DNA of 64,000 nt from Salinicola rhizosphaerae (GTDB lineage: Bacteria; Pseudomonadota; Gammaproteobacteria; Pseudomonadales; Halomonadaceae): the NCBI RefSeq assembly GCF_014652715.1, contig NZ_BMZI01000005.1:31569-95568 (forward strand), read 5' to 3'. Below, in pieces: positions 18,582 to 27,665 of this stretch. Position numbers and translations under genes: made by a program. The notes beneath the pieces were generated by a model. It was not told where the DNA came from and made no database searches. It saw only the letters and a list, made by a program, of their open reading frames with translations. Numbering within the stretch: the first letter of the stretch is position 1; each line of letters opens with the position of its first letter.

Positions 18582-19190
18582 TTAACTCAGCAGCATCGAC
18601 CCGCCAACGGCGGCGATCGCCGCGCCGATGCCTCGTAGCCAACGGCTGTCGCGGCGCGAAAGCCAGCTTCCCAGCGTGCGGCCAACCAGCGTGATACCAA
18701 CACTCGAGATCAGGAACCCCAGAGCGAAGAGCGCGGCCGAGGCGTCGGGAGCCAATTCGCTGCCGTGAGCGTGGCCATGCATCAGAATGAACGCGAAAAC
18801 GAGCGGCCCGCCCACCGCGGTCGGTAGCTTGACCAGCGTGGCGACCAGGATGCCGGCCAGCAGGACGCTGGAAGCGATACCGAATTCAACCCCGAGCAGA
18901 GGCACGCCGGCCCAGGCCAGTCCCGCCCCGCAGATCATGCCCAGTGCGATGACCAGCGGCATCCAGCGCCGCAGCATCGGCGCCTGACGTGCACTCCACA
19001 GCCCGATCGCCAGCATCGCAAGCAGATGATCCAGCCCGGTGAGTGGGTGCATGATGCCCGCGGCGAAACTCCCGCCATGGGTGTGCGGTAGGACTCCCGG
19101 ATGCGCCAGCGCCGCCGTGGTGGCAAGCAGTGCCAGCGGTGCGCTGAGCCAGGCGAGGCGGCGAGACGTTGTCGTTGGAAGATAGGCCAC
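18582..19190 (-). CDS. HupE/UreJ family nickel permease
   Basis: HupE/UreJ proteins are membrane permeases thought to supply nickel to urease or hydrogenase. The 202-residue product has a signal-like first helix ending in ALAHP, the family motif HPLTGLDHLLAMLAIGLW near residues 48-65, a second metal-binding His cluster LMHGHAHG and about six helices. The GTG at 19190 is preferred because AAGGAG lies seven bases before it; the longer frame would need a TTG. It follows ureG by 79 bp, so it closes the urease operon. Confidence 0.88.
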   Translation of the reverse strand: MAYLPTTTSRRLAWLSAPLALLATTAALAHPGVLPHTHGGSFAAGIMHPLTGLDHLLAMLAIGLWSARQAPMLRRWMPLVIALGMICGAGLAWAGVPLLGVEFGIASSVLLAGILVATLVKLPTAVGGPLVFAFILMHGHAHGSELAPDASAALFALGFLISSVGITLVGRTLGSWLSRRDSRWLRGIGAAIAAVGGSMLLS

Positions 19191-19269
19191 GTGTGATCTC
19201 CTTGAATGCAAACGAGGTATAGGGCCGTGACGATGAAAGGCCCCGAGTGTGAAGCGCTGCGACAGCGCC

Positions 19270-19932
19270 TCAGTGGGCTGTCAGCAGCGCCTGATCCTGG
19301 ATGGCACGACGCGCTTCGCCACGGCGCTCGGGCAGCATGCCCTGGTCGAGGATGAAACGCACGATGGTCTCGACGCCGACGCCGTCGTGAAGATTGGTGA
19401 ACACGAACGGGCGCTGGCCGCGCTGCGCCTTCGCATCTCGCTCCATCACCTCGAGCGAGGCGTGCACCGATTCGGCGATGTCGATCTTGTTGATGATCAG
19501 CAGATCGGACTTGGTAATGCCTGGCCCACCCTTGCGCGGAATCTTGTCACCGGCGGAGACATCGATGACGTAGAGCGTCAGATCGGAAAGTTCCGGGCTG
19601 AAGGTCGCCGCCAAGTTGTCGCCCCCGGATTCGACCAGCACCAGCTCGAGATCCGGGTGGCGCTCGTGCAGGTCATCGATCGCCGCGAGATTCATCGAGG
19701 CATCCTCGCGAATCGCCGTGTGCGGGCAGCCTCCCGTCTCCACGCCGATGATACGATCCGCCGCCAGCGCATCGTGGCGCAGCAGGAAATCCGCGTCCTC
19801 GCGCGTATAGATATCATTGGTCACCACGGCGATATCGTAGTGGCCGCGCAGCGCCAGGCAGAGCTGCTTGAGTAGTGCGGTCTTGCCGGAACCCACCGGG
19901 CCACCGACGCCGACACGTAGACAGTGCTTCAT
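19270..19932 (-). CDS. ureG: Urease accessory GTPase UreG
   Basis: UreG is the SIMIBI GTPase that drives nickel insertion into urease with UreD, UreF and UreE. The 220-residue protein shows the P-loop [11 protein letters not shown] (8-18), the metal-binding CPH motif in [18 protein letters not shown], and NKxD in INKIDIA. An AAGGAG site precedes the ATG. Length and motifs are canonical. Confidence 0.98.
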   Translation of the reverse strand: MKHCLRVGVGGPVGSGKTALLKQLCLALRGHYDIAVVTNDIYTREDADFLLRHDALAADRIIGVETGGCPHTAIREDASMNLAAIDDLHERHPDLELVLVESGGDNLAATFSPELSDLTLYVIDVSAGDKIPRKGGPGITKSDLLIINKIDIAESVHASLEVMERDAKAQRGQRPFVFTNLHDGVGVETIVRFILDQGMLPERRGEARRAIQDQALLTAH

Positions 19933-19991
19933 GATCTTCTCCTTGTACTTTCCTCATCGGACGCTGACGAGGGCATCGTCGCGCCAGACAT

Positions 19992-20678
19992 TCAACTTCT
20001 GAACAGGCGCGAGTACTGTGTTTCGTGAAGTGCGCTCGCCAGCGCCAGCCCGGGCAGTGCCGGCCCGAGTTCGGCGTCCTCGAGCGCATTGGCCTGCTCG
20101 ACCGCCGCTGCCAGCGCCGGACGCAGTCGTTCGATCAAGCGCTGCGCCGCCGTCTGCCCTAGCGGCAAGGCCTTGCACGCCGTCGCCAGCTGATTTTCGA
20201 GCCAGGCCCAGGCGAAACCGAGCTGGGCGTCGGCACAGGCGATCCCGCGCCGCTCGGCGGTCCAGGCGAACAGGGTCACGTAGGTCGGACCGTCGGGAAT
20301 CAGTCGTTTCGGAGGCGCCAGCGCCAGGTCGCTCAACAAGCGCTCCAACGCCTGTCCCAGCCGCAGATCTTCCTCGGCCAGCTCCCGGGTTTCCCGGTTG
20401 GCCTTCAGCCAATCGTTCCAGAACCGCAGCGCATCGCCGTCACCGCGCTGCCAGGCCGCCTGCTGTCGCCCCATCACCGGCAGCTCGCAGCGGGTCAGGC
20501 CATCGTCGAGCACACCTAACAGCCACTCTCCGAGGCTCTCCTCATCGTGAACCCAACCGAGCTCGAATGCGCTTTCGAGCCCCTGAGACCAGGCGAAGGC
20601 CCCGATCGGCAGCGCCGGGCTCACCAGCTGCATCAAGCCCATCAGCGCCAGCGGATCTCCGGTGCGCGCACCCGTCAT
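19992..20678 (-). CDS. ureF: Urease accessory protein UreF
   Basis: UreF is a helical chaperone that joins UreD on apo-urease and acts on the UreG GTPase. The 228-residue protein has the family start region LMQLVSPALPIGAFAWSQGLE and the C-terminal LPGLALASALHETQYSRLFRS, which matches the conserved tail. It begins three bases after ureE ends on the minus strand, implying tight translational coupling. Confidence 0.96.
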   Translation of the reverse strand: MTGARTGDPLALMGLMQLVSPALPIGAFAWSQGLESAFELGWVHDEESLGEWLLGVLDDGLTRCELPVMGRQQAAWQRGDGDALRFWNDWLKANRETRELAEEDLRLGQALERLLSDLALAPPKRLIPDGPTYVTLFAWTAERRGIACADAQLGFAWAWLENQLATACKALPLGQTAAQRLIERLRPALAAAVEQANALEDAELGPALPGLALASALHETQYSRLFRS

Positions 20679-20681
20679 TGC

Positions 20682-21305
20682 TCAGTGCTCATGATCATGC
20701 CCGTGGCGATGCGCATGATGGTGCTGAAAGTCATAGACTCGACCGTTCGGTTCGGCGACGCGGTCGACGTTCGGCTCGAGGCCATGAGCCTGACGTGGAT
20801 CGGCGTGGTGATCATGGCCGTGGTGATCATGGCCGTGGTGATGACCATGATGGTACCCGCCCACTTCTGAATAGGCACCCGGTTCCGGGTCGAACGGCGC
20901 CAGATGATGCTCTAGCGTGGCACCCAGGCGCTGTGCCAATGACTCGAGCACGTGATCCGGCGGGAACCGCACCCAACCTTCGTCCCCTTCGACGCCGATG
21001 GCGAGCTGAACATGGCGGTTGCCCAGGTGATAGCAGAGCCTCGCCAACTCGAGCTGGCCCGAAATTCGCGCCGTCGCGACGGACTCGGCCGCCGCACGCA
21101 CCTCGATCACCTCGCCTCCTTCACCGCGCAGCAGGGCGCCATCGCGCAGAACCGGCCCCCGGTCCAGAAACAGGCCGATCTCGCGACCGCTATCGCTGGT
21201 CGCCTTGAGGCGCCCGCGACAGCGCAGCTCGAACGGCAGCGTTACGCTATCGCTGGCGACCGCGTCGGAGGTCGCCTCGAGGCGCTGGGTAAATTTCAAC
21301 ATCAT
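20682..21305 (-). CDS. ureE: Urease accessory nickel chaperone UreE
   Basis: UreE delivers nickel to the UreDFG-urease complex. The 207-residue product has the N-terminal peptide-binding domain, the C-terminal metal domain with CYHLGNRHVQLAI, and a long His-rich tail (HHGHHHGHDHHGHDHH and HHHAHRHGHDHEH) able to bind several nickel ions. The second ATG (21302) is also possible. UreE length is about 50 residues above tail-less relatives because of the His tail. Confidence 0.97.
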   Translation of the reverse strand: MMLKFTQRLEATSDAVASDSVTLPFELRCRGRLKATSDSGREIGLFLDRGPVLRDGALLRGEGGEVIEVRAAAESVATARISGQLELARLCYHLGNRHVQLAIGVEGDEGWVRFPPDHVLESLAQRLGATLEHHLAPFDPEPGAYSEVGGYHHGHHHGHDHHGHDHHADPRQAHGLEPNVDRVAEPNGRVYDFQHHHAHRHGHDHEH

Positions 21306-21326
21306 TCAATCCTCTTGACGCCTACG

Positions 21327-21382
21327 CGTGGCTCGTGGCTCGTGGCTCGTGGCTCGTGGCTCGTGGCTCGTGGCTCGTGGCT
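21327..21382. repeat. Eight tandem CGTGGCT heptamers between ureE and ureC
   Basis: Eight perfect head-to-tail copies of a 7-bp unit fill most of the 76-bp ureC-ureE spacer and run into the last base of the ureC stop codon. Perfect tandem heptamers are prone to copy-number change. The same unit occurs three times at 3432-3452. Confidence 0.95.
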
Positions 21383-23088
21383 CAAAACAGATGATAGCGC
21401 TGGGCCAACGGCAATTCGGTCGCAGGCTCGCAGGTCAGCAGCTCGCCGTCGGCCCGCACTTCGTAGGTCTGCGGGTCGACTTCCAGATGCGGGCAGGCAT
21501 CGTTGAGCTTCATGTCGCCTTTGCGCACGCCGCGCACGTTCGTCACCGCAGAAAGCGGACTGTCCAACCCGAGCTTCTCCTTGACGCCGGCAGCCAGCGC
21601 CGCCTGACTGACGAAGGTGAGCCGCGTCGCGCTTGCCGCCTTGCCGAGGGCGCCAAACATCGGTCGGTAGTGAACCGGTTGCGGTGTGGGGATGGATGCA
21701 TTGGCGTCGCCCATCGGCGCCGCCGCGATCATGCCGCCCTTGACGATCAGTGCCGGCTTGACGCCGAAGAAGGCCGGGTCCCAAAGCACCAGGTCCGCCA
21801 GCTTGCCGACTTCGATAGAGCCCACCTCGTGAGCGATACCATGGGTCAGCGCGGGGTTGATCGTGTATTTGGCGATATAACGACGGGCGCGGAAGTTATC
21901 GGCCCCCAGCGCCTCGTCCTCCGGGAGTAGCCCTCGCTGGACTTTCATCTTGTGGGCGGTCTGCCAGGTGCGGCAGACCACCTCGCCGACCCGCCCCATC
22001 GCCTGGGAGTCCGAGGAGATCATCGAGATCACGCCCATGTCGTGCAGAATATCCTCGGCCGCGATGGTCTCGCGGCGAATGCGCGAGTCGGCAAACGCCA
22101 CGTCTTCCGGGATGTTCGGGTCGAGGTGGTGACACACCATCAGCATGTCGAGATGCTCGTCGATGGTGTTGACGGTGTAGGGCCGGGTCGGGTTGGTCGA
22201 GGACGGCAGCACGTAATCCTTGGAACACGCCGTGATGATATCCGGCGCATGACCACCGCCCGCCCCTTCCGTGTGGTAGGTGTGAATGCCACGCTCCTTG
22301 AACGCCGCGATCGTATCCTCGACGAAGCCGGATTCATTGAGCGTATCGGTATGGATCGCCACCTGGATGTCGTAGCGCTCGGCCACGCTAAGGCAGTTGT
22401 CGATCGATGCCGGCGTCGTGCCCCAATCCTCGTGCAGCTTGAGCCCGATGGCCCCGGCGACGATCTGCGCTTCCAGCGCCTCGGGCAGGCTGGCATTGCC
22501 CTTGCCGAGCAGGCCGATATTCATCGGCAGGGTATCGATCGCCTGCAGCATCTTCCCCATGTGCCACTCACCCGGCGTACAGGTGGTGGCATTGGTACCG
22601 GTTGCCGGCCCCGTGCCGCCGCCAAGCATCGTGGTCACGCCGCTCATCAGCGCTTCCTCGACCTGCTGCGGGCAGATGAAATGGATGTGCGCATCGATGC
22701 CGCCCGCCGTAAGGATCTTGCCCTCGCCAGCAATGATCTCCGTGCCCGGCCCGATGACGATGTCGACGCCGGGCTGCACGTCAGGATTGCCCGCCTTGCC
22801 GATGGCCGCGATCCGGCCTTGCTGCAGGCCGACATCCGCCTTGACCACACCCCACCAATCGAGGATCAGCGCGTTGGTGATCACCGTATCCATGACGCTT
22901 GCGTCGACTCGCTGGCTCTGCCCCATGCCATCGCGAATGACCTTGCCACCGCCGAACTTCACTTCGTCGCCATAGACAGTGGCATCGCTCTCGACCTGAA
23001 GCCAAAGCTCGGTATCGCCGAGACGCACGCGATCGCCAACGGTCGGGCCGTACATGTCGGCATACGCCTGTCGGGTGATTTTCACCAT
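21382..23088 (-). CDS. ureC: Urease subunit alpha (catalytic)
   Basis: UreC holds the dinuclear nickel centre that hydrolyses urea to ammonia and carbamate. In 568 residues the key residues fall at the Klebsiella positions: H134/H136 (DAHIH), carbamylated K217 (GLKLHEDWG), H246 (IHTDTLNE), H272, flap C319-H320 (MVCHHL) and D360. Nothing is missing. Its start overlaps the ureB stop as TGATG, giving coupled translation. It should form the (ABC)3 trimer with UreA and UreB in the cytoplasm. Confidence 0.99.
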   Translation of the reverse strand: MVKITRQAYADMYGPTVGDRVRLGDTELWLQVESDATVYGDEVKFGGGKVIRDGMGQSQRVDASVMDTVITNALILDWWGVVKADVGLQQGRIAAIGKAGNPDVQPGVDIVIGPGTEIIAGEGKILTAGGIDAHIHFICPQQVEEALMSGVTTMLGGGTGPATGTNATTCTPGEWHMGKMLQAIDTLPMNIGLLGKGNASLPEALEAQIVAGAIGLKLHEDWGTTPASIDNCLSVAERYDIQVAIHTDTLNESGFVEDTIAAFKERGIHTYHTEGAGGGHAPDIITACSKDYVLPSSTNPTRPYTVNTIDEHLDMLMVCHHLDPNIPEDVAFADSRIRRETIAAEDILHDMGVISMISSDSQAMGRVGEVVCRTWQTAHKMKVQRGLLPEDEALGADNFRARRYIAKYTINPALTHGIAHEVGSIEVGKLADLVLWDPAFFGVKPALIVKGGMIAAAPMGDANASIPTPQPVHYRPMFGALGKAASATRLTFVSQAALAAGVKEKLGLDSPLSAVTNVRGVRKGDMKLNDACPHLEVDPQTYEVRADGELLTCEPATELPLAQRYHLF

Positions 23089-23426
23089 CAGTTGGCCCCC
23101 CCGTTGCCGCCGCCAGCGCCATCCAGCAAGCCCATGACGTCACCACGAAAGCCGTAGATACGCCGTTCGCCGACGAAGGGCACCAGCGTCACCTCACGCG
23201 TCTGCCCCGGCTCGAAGCGGATCGCCGAGCCTGCCGGCACGTCGAGTCGATAGCCACGCGCCGCGGCGCGATCGAAAGTCAGCGCCGGATTGGTCTCGGC
23301 GAAGTGATAATGCGAGCCGACCTGGATCGGCCGATCGCCGGTATTGCCGACCTCGATCACTATCGGCTCGCGACCGACGTTGAGCTCGATCTCACCATCC
23401 TGAATCTGCATTTCACCGGGAATCAT
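23088..23426 (-). CDS. ureB: Urease subunit beta
   Basis: UreB is a structural subunit of the urease trimer. The 112-residue protein starts [16 protein letters not shown] and contains [27 protein letters not shown], the strongly conserved core. The C-terminus is Gly/Asn-rich ([11 protein letters not shown]). It overlaps ureC by one base. Unusually it is separated from ureA by about 200 bp that contain a long palindrome. Confidence 0.98.
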   Translation of the reverse strand: MIPGEMQIQDGEIELNVGREPIVIEVGNTGDRPIQVGSHYHFAETNPALTFDRAAARGYRLDVPAGSAIRFEPGQTREVTLVPFVGERRIYGFRGDVMGLLDGAGGGNGGAN

Positions 23427-23524
23427 CGTTTTCCCTTGTTGTCGATTGTTCGTCGCTTAGAGAGCGCTTTTGCTGTGAACGCGGCCACGCGCAAGAACCG
23501 CAATCTGACGCGCTGCAAGCGAAT

Positions 23525-23609
23525 GTCAGGGTAGGCGGCAAGCTTCGAAAAAGCGCAGTTGGCTTCAGCCAGTGAGCATTTTTCGAAAGCGTAGCCAACA
23601 CCGCCTGAC
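23525..23609. repeat. Long imperfect palindrome in the ureA-ureB spacer
   Basis: Bases 23542-23564 and 23567-23590 form an imperfect hairpin with TTCGAAAAA arms and a GGCT-TC-AGCC tip. Flanking GTCAGG..GGCGG and CCGCCTGAC extend the symmetry to about 85 bp. It sits within a transcription unit and may be a mobile or REP-type element or an mRNA-stabilising structure. Confidence 0.6.
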
Positions 23610-23623
23610 CGAGCGCAGCCGCG

Positions 23624-23926
23624 TCAGACGATGGGGTCGTGAACCGTGACCAGCTTCGTCCCGTCCGGGAATGTCGCTTCGACTTGGACTTCATGGATCA
23701 TCTCGGCCACGCCATCCATCACATCGTCGCGCCCCAGAATCTCGCGGCCGTAGCCCATCAGATCGGCCACGCTCCTGCCATCGCGCGCCCCCTCCAGAAT
23801 CTCGAAGCTGATCAACGCCATCGCCTCGGGATAGTTGAGCTTCAAGCCCCGCGCCTTTCGCCTTTCGGCGAGCTGCGCGGCACTGAACAGCAACAGCTTG
23901 TCCTTGTCTCTCGGTGTCAGTTCCAT
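23624..23926 (-). CDS. ureA: Urease subunit gamma
   Basis: UreA is the small structural subunit of urease. The 100-residue length is exact for the family; it begins [23 protein letters not shown] and contains [21 protein letters not shown]. The ATG at 23926 was selected by this conserved start; in-frame codons upstream to 24007 translate intergenic repeat sequence. It lies between ureD and ureB in the standard ureDABC order. Confidence 0.98.
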   Translation of the reverse strand: MELTPRDKDKLLLFSAAQLAERRKARGLKLNYPEAMALISFEILEGARDGRSVADLMGYGREILGRDDVMDGVAEMIHEVQVEATFPDGTKLVTVHDPIV

Positions 23927-23955
23927 ATCGTCATCCTGTTCGTTGAGCTGCGAAA

Positions 23956-24105
23956 GCGCCGGCTTCGGGGCGCGGTAGATAGCAGCTTCGAGCTTCGAGT
24001 CTGGCAATGATGCGCCGGCTTCGGGGCGCTGTAAAAAGCCGAGCGCCGGTTTCGAAGCGCCGGTCCCGGGGCGTCATAAAAAGCGGCGCTGTAAAAAGCG
24101 GCGCA
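23956..24105 (+). repeat. Cluster of REP-like palindromes between ureD and ureA
   Basis: The core GCGCCGGCTTCGGGGCGC occurs at 23956-23973 and 24012-24029, with a variant (GCGCCGGTTTCGAAGCGC) at 24043-24060. They are joined by repeated GTAAAAAGC-type linkers (GCTGTAAAAAGC at 24028, TCATAAAAAGC and GCTGTAAAAAGC near 24074-24099). A reversed copy of the first unit lies at 10391-10430. The whole 193-bp ureD-ureA spacer is largely made of this material. Confidence 0.7.
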
Positions 24106-24119
24106 ACAGAAGATAGAGC

Positions 24120-25058
24120 TCATGTCCGCCAGATCCGGGGTTCGCAGGCGTCGCGCCCTGCCATCCGCGGTCGCAACACTTGCCAGGCGGCACTACAAAG
24201 GTCCCAGGCTTCGTTGCGCGAGACGCCCAGATAGCGCAGCAGCAGCACGTCGTGGCGCTGGGTCACCGCCCAACGCGCCGACGCCGGTAACGCACCGCGT
24301 ACCGCTTCGACCGCCTCATGCAGGTCGGCCAGGCCAACCGCCCACAGCGTTGCCTGAACCGAGGCGCCGCCCTGCCCCCAACGGCCGACGAAACGCGGGT
24401 GCGTCGGATCCAACGGCTGACGCTCCATCCACAGCGGGCGACCATCGCGAACGAGCCGGAAGCGCTGCTCGATGCGCCCGCTCGCAAAGGGCAGATGGCT
24501 CGCCGGCCGGCCCAGCGCCATCAGCTCCCAGCCAAGGCAGCGCGCGCTACCCTCGAGCTCGACCTCGGTCCGCTGCAGCCCGCGAGAACCATCGAACGCG
24601 ATCGTCTCCTGCGGCAGCCACTCGAGCAATCCGCCATCGGCAACGCGTAGCCGATTGGTCTGGGACCAGGCGACACCATGGCTATCGGCGCGATAGAGCT
24701 TCGTCGCCGCTGGCGTGGTCAGCAGCGCGTGGGCACCACGCTCCACACCGACCTCGATACCCAGTCGATCGCCGCTTACCAGGCCACCTGGCGGGTGCAG
24801 CAGATAGACGTGGCAGGGCTCGCCGAGTGCCGCCATCGTCCCGGGATGGCGATGCGATGTTTCGGGATAGAAAGGTCGCTGAACCCGCAGCGGGCCGTGA
24901 TGGCGAGCACGAATCATGCGCGTTCGCCCGGCCGCGCTGGCGTTCCAGTCAGCCGCAAACCCGAGCGACATCGAGGCATCCCAGCGGCGCTCGGCATCGA
25001 ACCGATGTCCGGAGCCACCGGCAGGGGCTTGGCAGTCACGTGAGGGGTCGGCGGTCAT
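24120..25058 (-). CDS. ureD: Urease accessory protein UreD
   Basis: UreD (UreH) is the scaffold chaperone that binds apo-urease first. The 312-residue protein shows the conserved RPFYPE, VYLLHPPGGLVSGDRL, TTPAATKLYR and WLPQETIAFDG segments. The N-terminal 30 residues are poorly conserved and an internal ATG at codon 30 (24971) is possible. Its start overlaps the end of urtE by ATGA, which ties the urease genes to the urea-transport operon. Confidence 0.96.
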   Translation of the reverse strand: MTADPSRDCQAPAGGSGHRFDAERRWDASMSLGFAADWNASAAGRTRMIRARHHGPLRVQRPFYPETSHRHPGTMAALGEPCHVYLLHPPGGLVSGDRLGIEVGVERGAHALLTTPAATKLYRADSHGVAWSQTNRLRVADGGLLEWLPQETIAFDGSRGLQRTEVELEGSARCLGWELMALGRPASHLPFASGRIEQRFRLVRDGRPLWMERQPLDPTHPRFVGRWGQGGASVQATLWAVGLADLHEAVEAVRGALPASARWAVTQRHDVLLLRYLGVSRNEAWDLCSAAWQVLRPRMAGRDACEPRIWRT

Positions 25059-25750
25059 ACGGTGAGATGTCTTTTGATCAAATCGTCGCTCAATTCACTG
25101 ATGTCGCCCTCGGCCACTTTCTGACCGCGGTCCATGATGGCGAAATTGTCCGCGTATTTCCGCGCGAACGGCAATTTCTGCTCGACCAGCAGCACCGTCA
25201 GGCCATCCTCGCGGTTCAACCGTCGGATGACCTCGCCGATCTGGGCGACGATGTTCGGCTGAATGCCCTCGCCGGGCTCGTCGAGAATCAGCAGGCGCGG
25301 ATCGAGCACCAGCGCGCGACCGATCGCCAGCTGCTGCTGCTGACCGCCGGAGAGATCGCCGCCTCGACGATAGCGCATCTCCCTGAGTACCGGAAACAGC
25401 TCATAGATCCGCTCGGGGATGCGCCGCACCCGATCCCGGCGCGCCGGCAGGCCGATGCGCAGGTTCTCTTCCACGCTCAGCGTGGCGAATATCTGTCGAC
25501 CCTGCGGCACGTAGCCGATGCCGAGACCGGCACGCGCTTCCGGCCGCTGCTTGAGCAGCGCCTGGCCATCGAAACGGATCTCGCCGGCGCGGGCGCCGAC
25601 CTCGCCCATGATCGTCTTCAATAGCGTCGTCTTGCCGACGCCGTTGCGCCCCATCACGCAGGTACAGCGACCGGCTGGTACCTCCAGCGACAGATCCCGA
25701 AGGATATGGCTCTCGCCGTAATACTGGTCGAGTTTCTCCACGCTCAACAT
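25055..25750 (-). CDS. urtE: Urea ABC transporter ATP-binding subunit UrtE
   Basis: UrtE is one of two ATPases of the high-affinity urea importer, LivF-like. The 231-residue protein has Walker A GRNGVGKTTLL, the Q-loop region GIGYVPQGRQIF, signature LSGGQQQQLAIGRAL, Walker B LLILDEPGEGIQP and the switch-His-equivalent region TVLLVEQK. The SerGlyGlyGlnGln signature and GEGIQPNIV sequence are typical of UrtE. It overlaps or abuts both neighbours (urtD by one base, ureD by four). Confidence 0.96.
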   Translation of the reverse strand: MLSVEKLDQYYGESHILRDLSLEVPAGRCTCVMGRNGVGKTTLLKTIMGEVGARAGEIRFDGQALLKQRPEARAGLGIGYVPQGRQIFATLSVEENLRIGLPARRDRVRRIPERIYELFPVLREMRYRRGGDLSGGQQQQLAIGRALVLDPRLLILDEPGEGIQPNIVAQIGEVIRRLNREDGLTVLLVEQKLPFARKYADNFAIMDRGQKVAEGDISELSDDLIKRHLTV

Positions 25751-26604
25751 CAGGCAGACTCCTCATCACCGCCCAGATAGACCTCGACCACACGCGGGTC
25801 GCTCGCGACCTCGTCCATGCAGCCCTCGGCCAGCACGCTGCCCTGATGGAGCACCGTGACCCGACGCGCGATCGAGCGCACGAAGCCCATATCGTGCTCG
25901 ACCACCACCACCGACTGCTGGCCGGCGAGCCGAGTCAGCAGCTCGGCAGTGCGGTGCATCTCCGGTTCGGTCATGCCGGCCACGGGCTCGTCGACCAGCA
26001 GGAGTCTTGGCCGCTGCATCAGCAGCATGCCGATCTCGAGCCACTGCTTCTGGCCGTGCGAGAGCACCCCCGCGAGCCGGTGGCGCTCTGCGGTCAGGCC
26101 GATCGTCTCGAGCACCTCCTCGATGCGCGATCGTCCCTCTTGGTCAAGGCTGGCCAGCAGCGTCTTCCAGACGCCGCGATCACCGGCCATTGCGAGTTCG
26201 AGATTCTCGATGACGTCGAGCGCCTCGAACACGGTCGGCTTCTGGAACTTGCGCCCGATGCCCAGATTGGCGATCTGCGGCTCATCCATGGTCAGCAGAT
26301 CATGGCGGCTACCGAACCAGACCTTCCCGCTGTCGGGTCGCGTCTTTCCGGTAATGATATCCATCATCGTCGTCTTGCCGGCACCGTTGGGACCGATGAT
26401 GCAGCGCAACTCGCCATCGTCGATCGTCAGGTTGAGCCGATTGATCGCCTGAAAGCCATCGAAGCTGACGCTGACGTCCTCCAGATAGAGAATCGGCCCG
26501 TGGCGAACATCGACCGGCGACTGCGCCGGCGACATGAATCCGAAGACCTGATCCGGCCGCGCGAACTCGCGCAGCCTTTCGAGGCGCCGATTGAATGTCG
26601 TCAT
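25750..26604 (-). CDS. urtD: Urea ABC transporter ATP-binding subunit UrtD
   Basis: UrtD is the LivG-like ATPase of the urea importer. The 284-residue protein has Walker A GPNGAGKTTMMD, LGIGRKFQKPTVFEAL (Q-loop region, with the UrtD-type KFQKPTVF), the signature LSHGQKQWLEIGMLL, LLLVDEPVAGMTEPE as Walker B, and VVVEHDMGFVR. The SHGQKQWLE variant signature is characteristic for UrtD. The ATG at 26604 overlaps the urtC stop as ATGA, which sets the start. Confidence 0.97.
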   Translation of the reverse strand: MTTFNRRLERLREFARPDQVFGFMSPAQSPVDVRHGPILYLEDVSVSFDGFQAINRLNLTIDDGELRCIIGPNGAGKTTMMDIITGKTRPDSGKVWFGSRHDLLTMDEPQIANLGIGRKFQKPTVFEALDVIENLELAMAGDRGVWKTLLASLDQEGRSRIEEVLETIGLTAERHRLAGVLSHGQKQWLEIGMLLMQRPRLLLVDEPVAGMTEPEMHRTAELLTRLAGQQSVVVVEHDMGFVRSIARRVTVLHQGSVLAEGCMDEVASDPRVVEVYLGGDEESA

Positions 26605-27665
26605 GCGCTGGCCTCCTGGCGATGGCGCCAGCGCGACAGCAGCCCGGCGACGCCCTGGGGTAGCGCCATCGTGACCAGCACGAAAAGCCCGCCGAGGATG
26701 AACAGCCACGCATCCGGCACGACGCCGGTGAGCACCGTCTTGAGATAGTTCACGACCAGTGCGCCGAGCAACGCACCGTAGAGCGTGGCGCGACCGCCGA
26801 GCGCCACCCAGACCACCACCTCGATCGAGAACAGCGGCGCGAACGTGCTCGGATTGATGATCCCGACCTGCGGCACGTAAAGTGCGCCGGCAACCCCGGC
26901 GATCATCGCCGACATCACGAAGAGTGCCAGCTTGACGTGATCGACCCGGTAGCCGATGAAACGCACCCGCGCCTCAGCATCCCGCGTGGCCATGCTGACG
27001 CGCCCCAGTCTCGAGACGACGATGGCGCGGCAGAGCCAGAACGCCAGCAGTACCGCCACGCCGGAGGCGACGAACAGCGCCACTGTCATACCGTCGCTCG
27101 ACAGCGAAAACCCGAGCAGCTCGTAGAAACGCGTCAGCCCCGTGCTGCCACCCATGCCCATCTCGTTGCGGTTGAACGCCAGCATCAGCGCAAAGGTCAG
27201 CGCCTGGGTAATGATCGAGAAGTAGACGCCGGTCACCCGCGAGCGAAACGCCAGCCAGCCGAAAACCAGCGCCAGGATCCCCGGCGCCAGCACGATAGCC
27301 AGCGCCGCCACCGGGAACCAGGTCATGATCGACTGCCAGCCTGGCAGCGGCGAGGTCTGCGCGTTCAGATAGAGCCCCATGGCATAGCCGCCCAGTGCAA
27401 AGAACGCGCCATGCCCGAGACTCAGAATGCCGAGGTAACCCCAGATCAGATCCACCGCCAGCGCCAGCAGCATGTAAGTGAAGTATTTTCCCAGCAGCGC
27501 CACGGTGGCACTGCTGACGTGCAGCGCGCTGGATGCCGGAAGCGCGTGCAGCACGAGCACCATGGCCATGCCGACGATCAGAATGACCGAGGTGATCAGC
27601 GTGGAGCGGGAGAGAAATGCCTGACGCGACCGATCCCGCCCCTGGTCGAAGGATGAAAGGCTCAT
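26601..27665 (-). CDS. urtC: Urea ABC transporter permease UrtC
   Basis: UrtC is the LivM-like membrane subunit. The 354-residue protein has around ten hydrophobic helices, including DLIWGYLGILSLGHGAFFALGGYAMG and FVMSAMIAGVAGALYVPQVG. The start at 27665 is set by the ATGA overlap with urtB; the frame continues upstream only inside urtB. The product sits in the inner membrane and pairs with UrtB. Confidence 0.96.
   Translation of the reverse strand: MSLSSFDQGRDRSRQAFLSRSTLITSVILIVGMAMVLVLHALPASSALHVSSATVALLGKYFTYMLLALAVDLIWGYLGILSLGHGAFFALGGYAMGLYLNAQTSPLPGWQSIMTWFPVAALAIVLAPGILALVFGWLAFRSRVTGVYFSIITQALTFALMLAFNRNEMGMGGSTGLTRFYELLGFSLSSDGMTVALFVASGVAVLLAFWLCRAIVVSRLGRVSMATRDAEARVRFIGYRVDHVKLALFVMSAMIAGVAGALYVPQVGIINPSTFAPLFSIEVVVWVALGGRATLYGALLGALVVNYLKTVLTGVVPDAWLFILGGLFVLVTMALPQGVAGLLSRWRHRQEASA

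Noticed and set aside
21302-21784. Repetitive Ser-His-Glu-Pro-Arg-Ala-Thr type frame over the heptamer array
   Set aside because: Its repeats arise only from the CGTGGCT DNA repeats; it overlaps ureC and the spacer.
21952-23157. 401-codon plus-strand frame opposite ureC
   Set aside because: Shadow frame; UreC on the minus strand retains every active-site residue.
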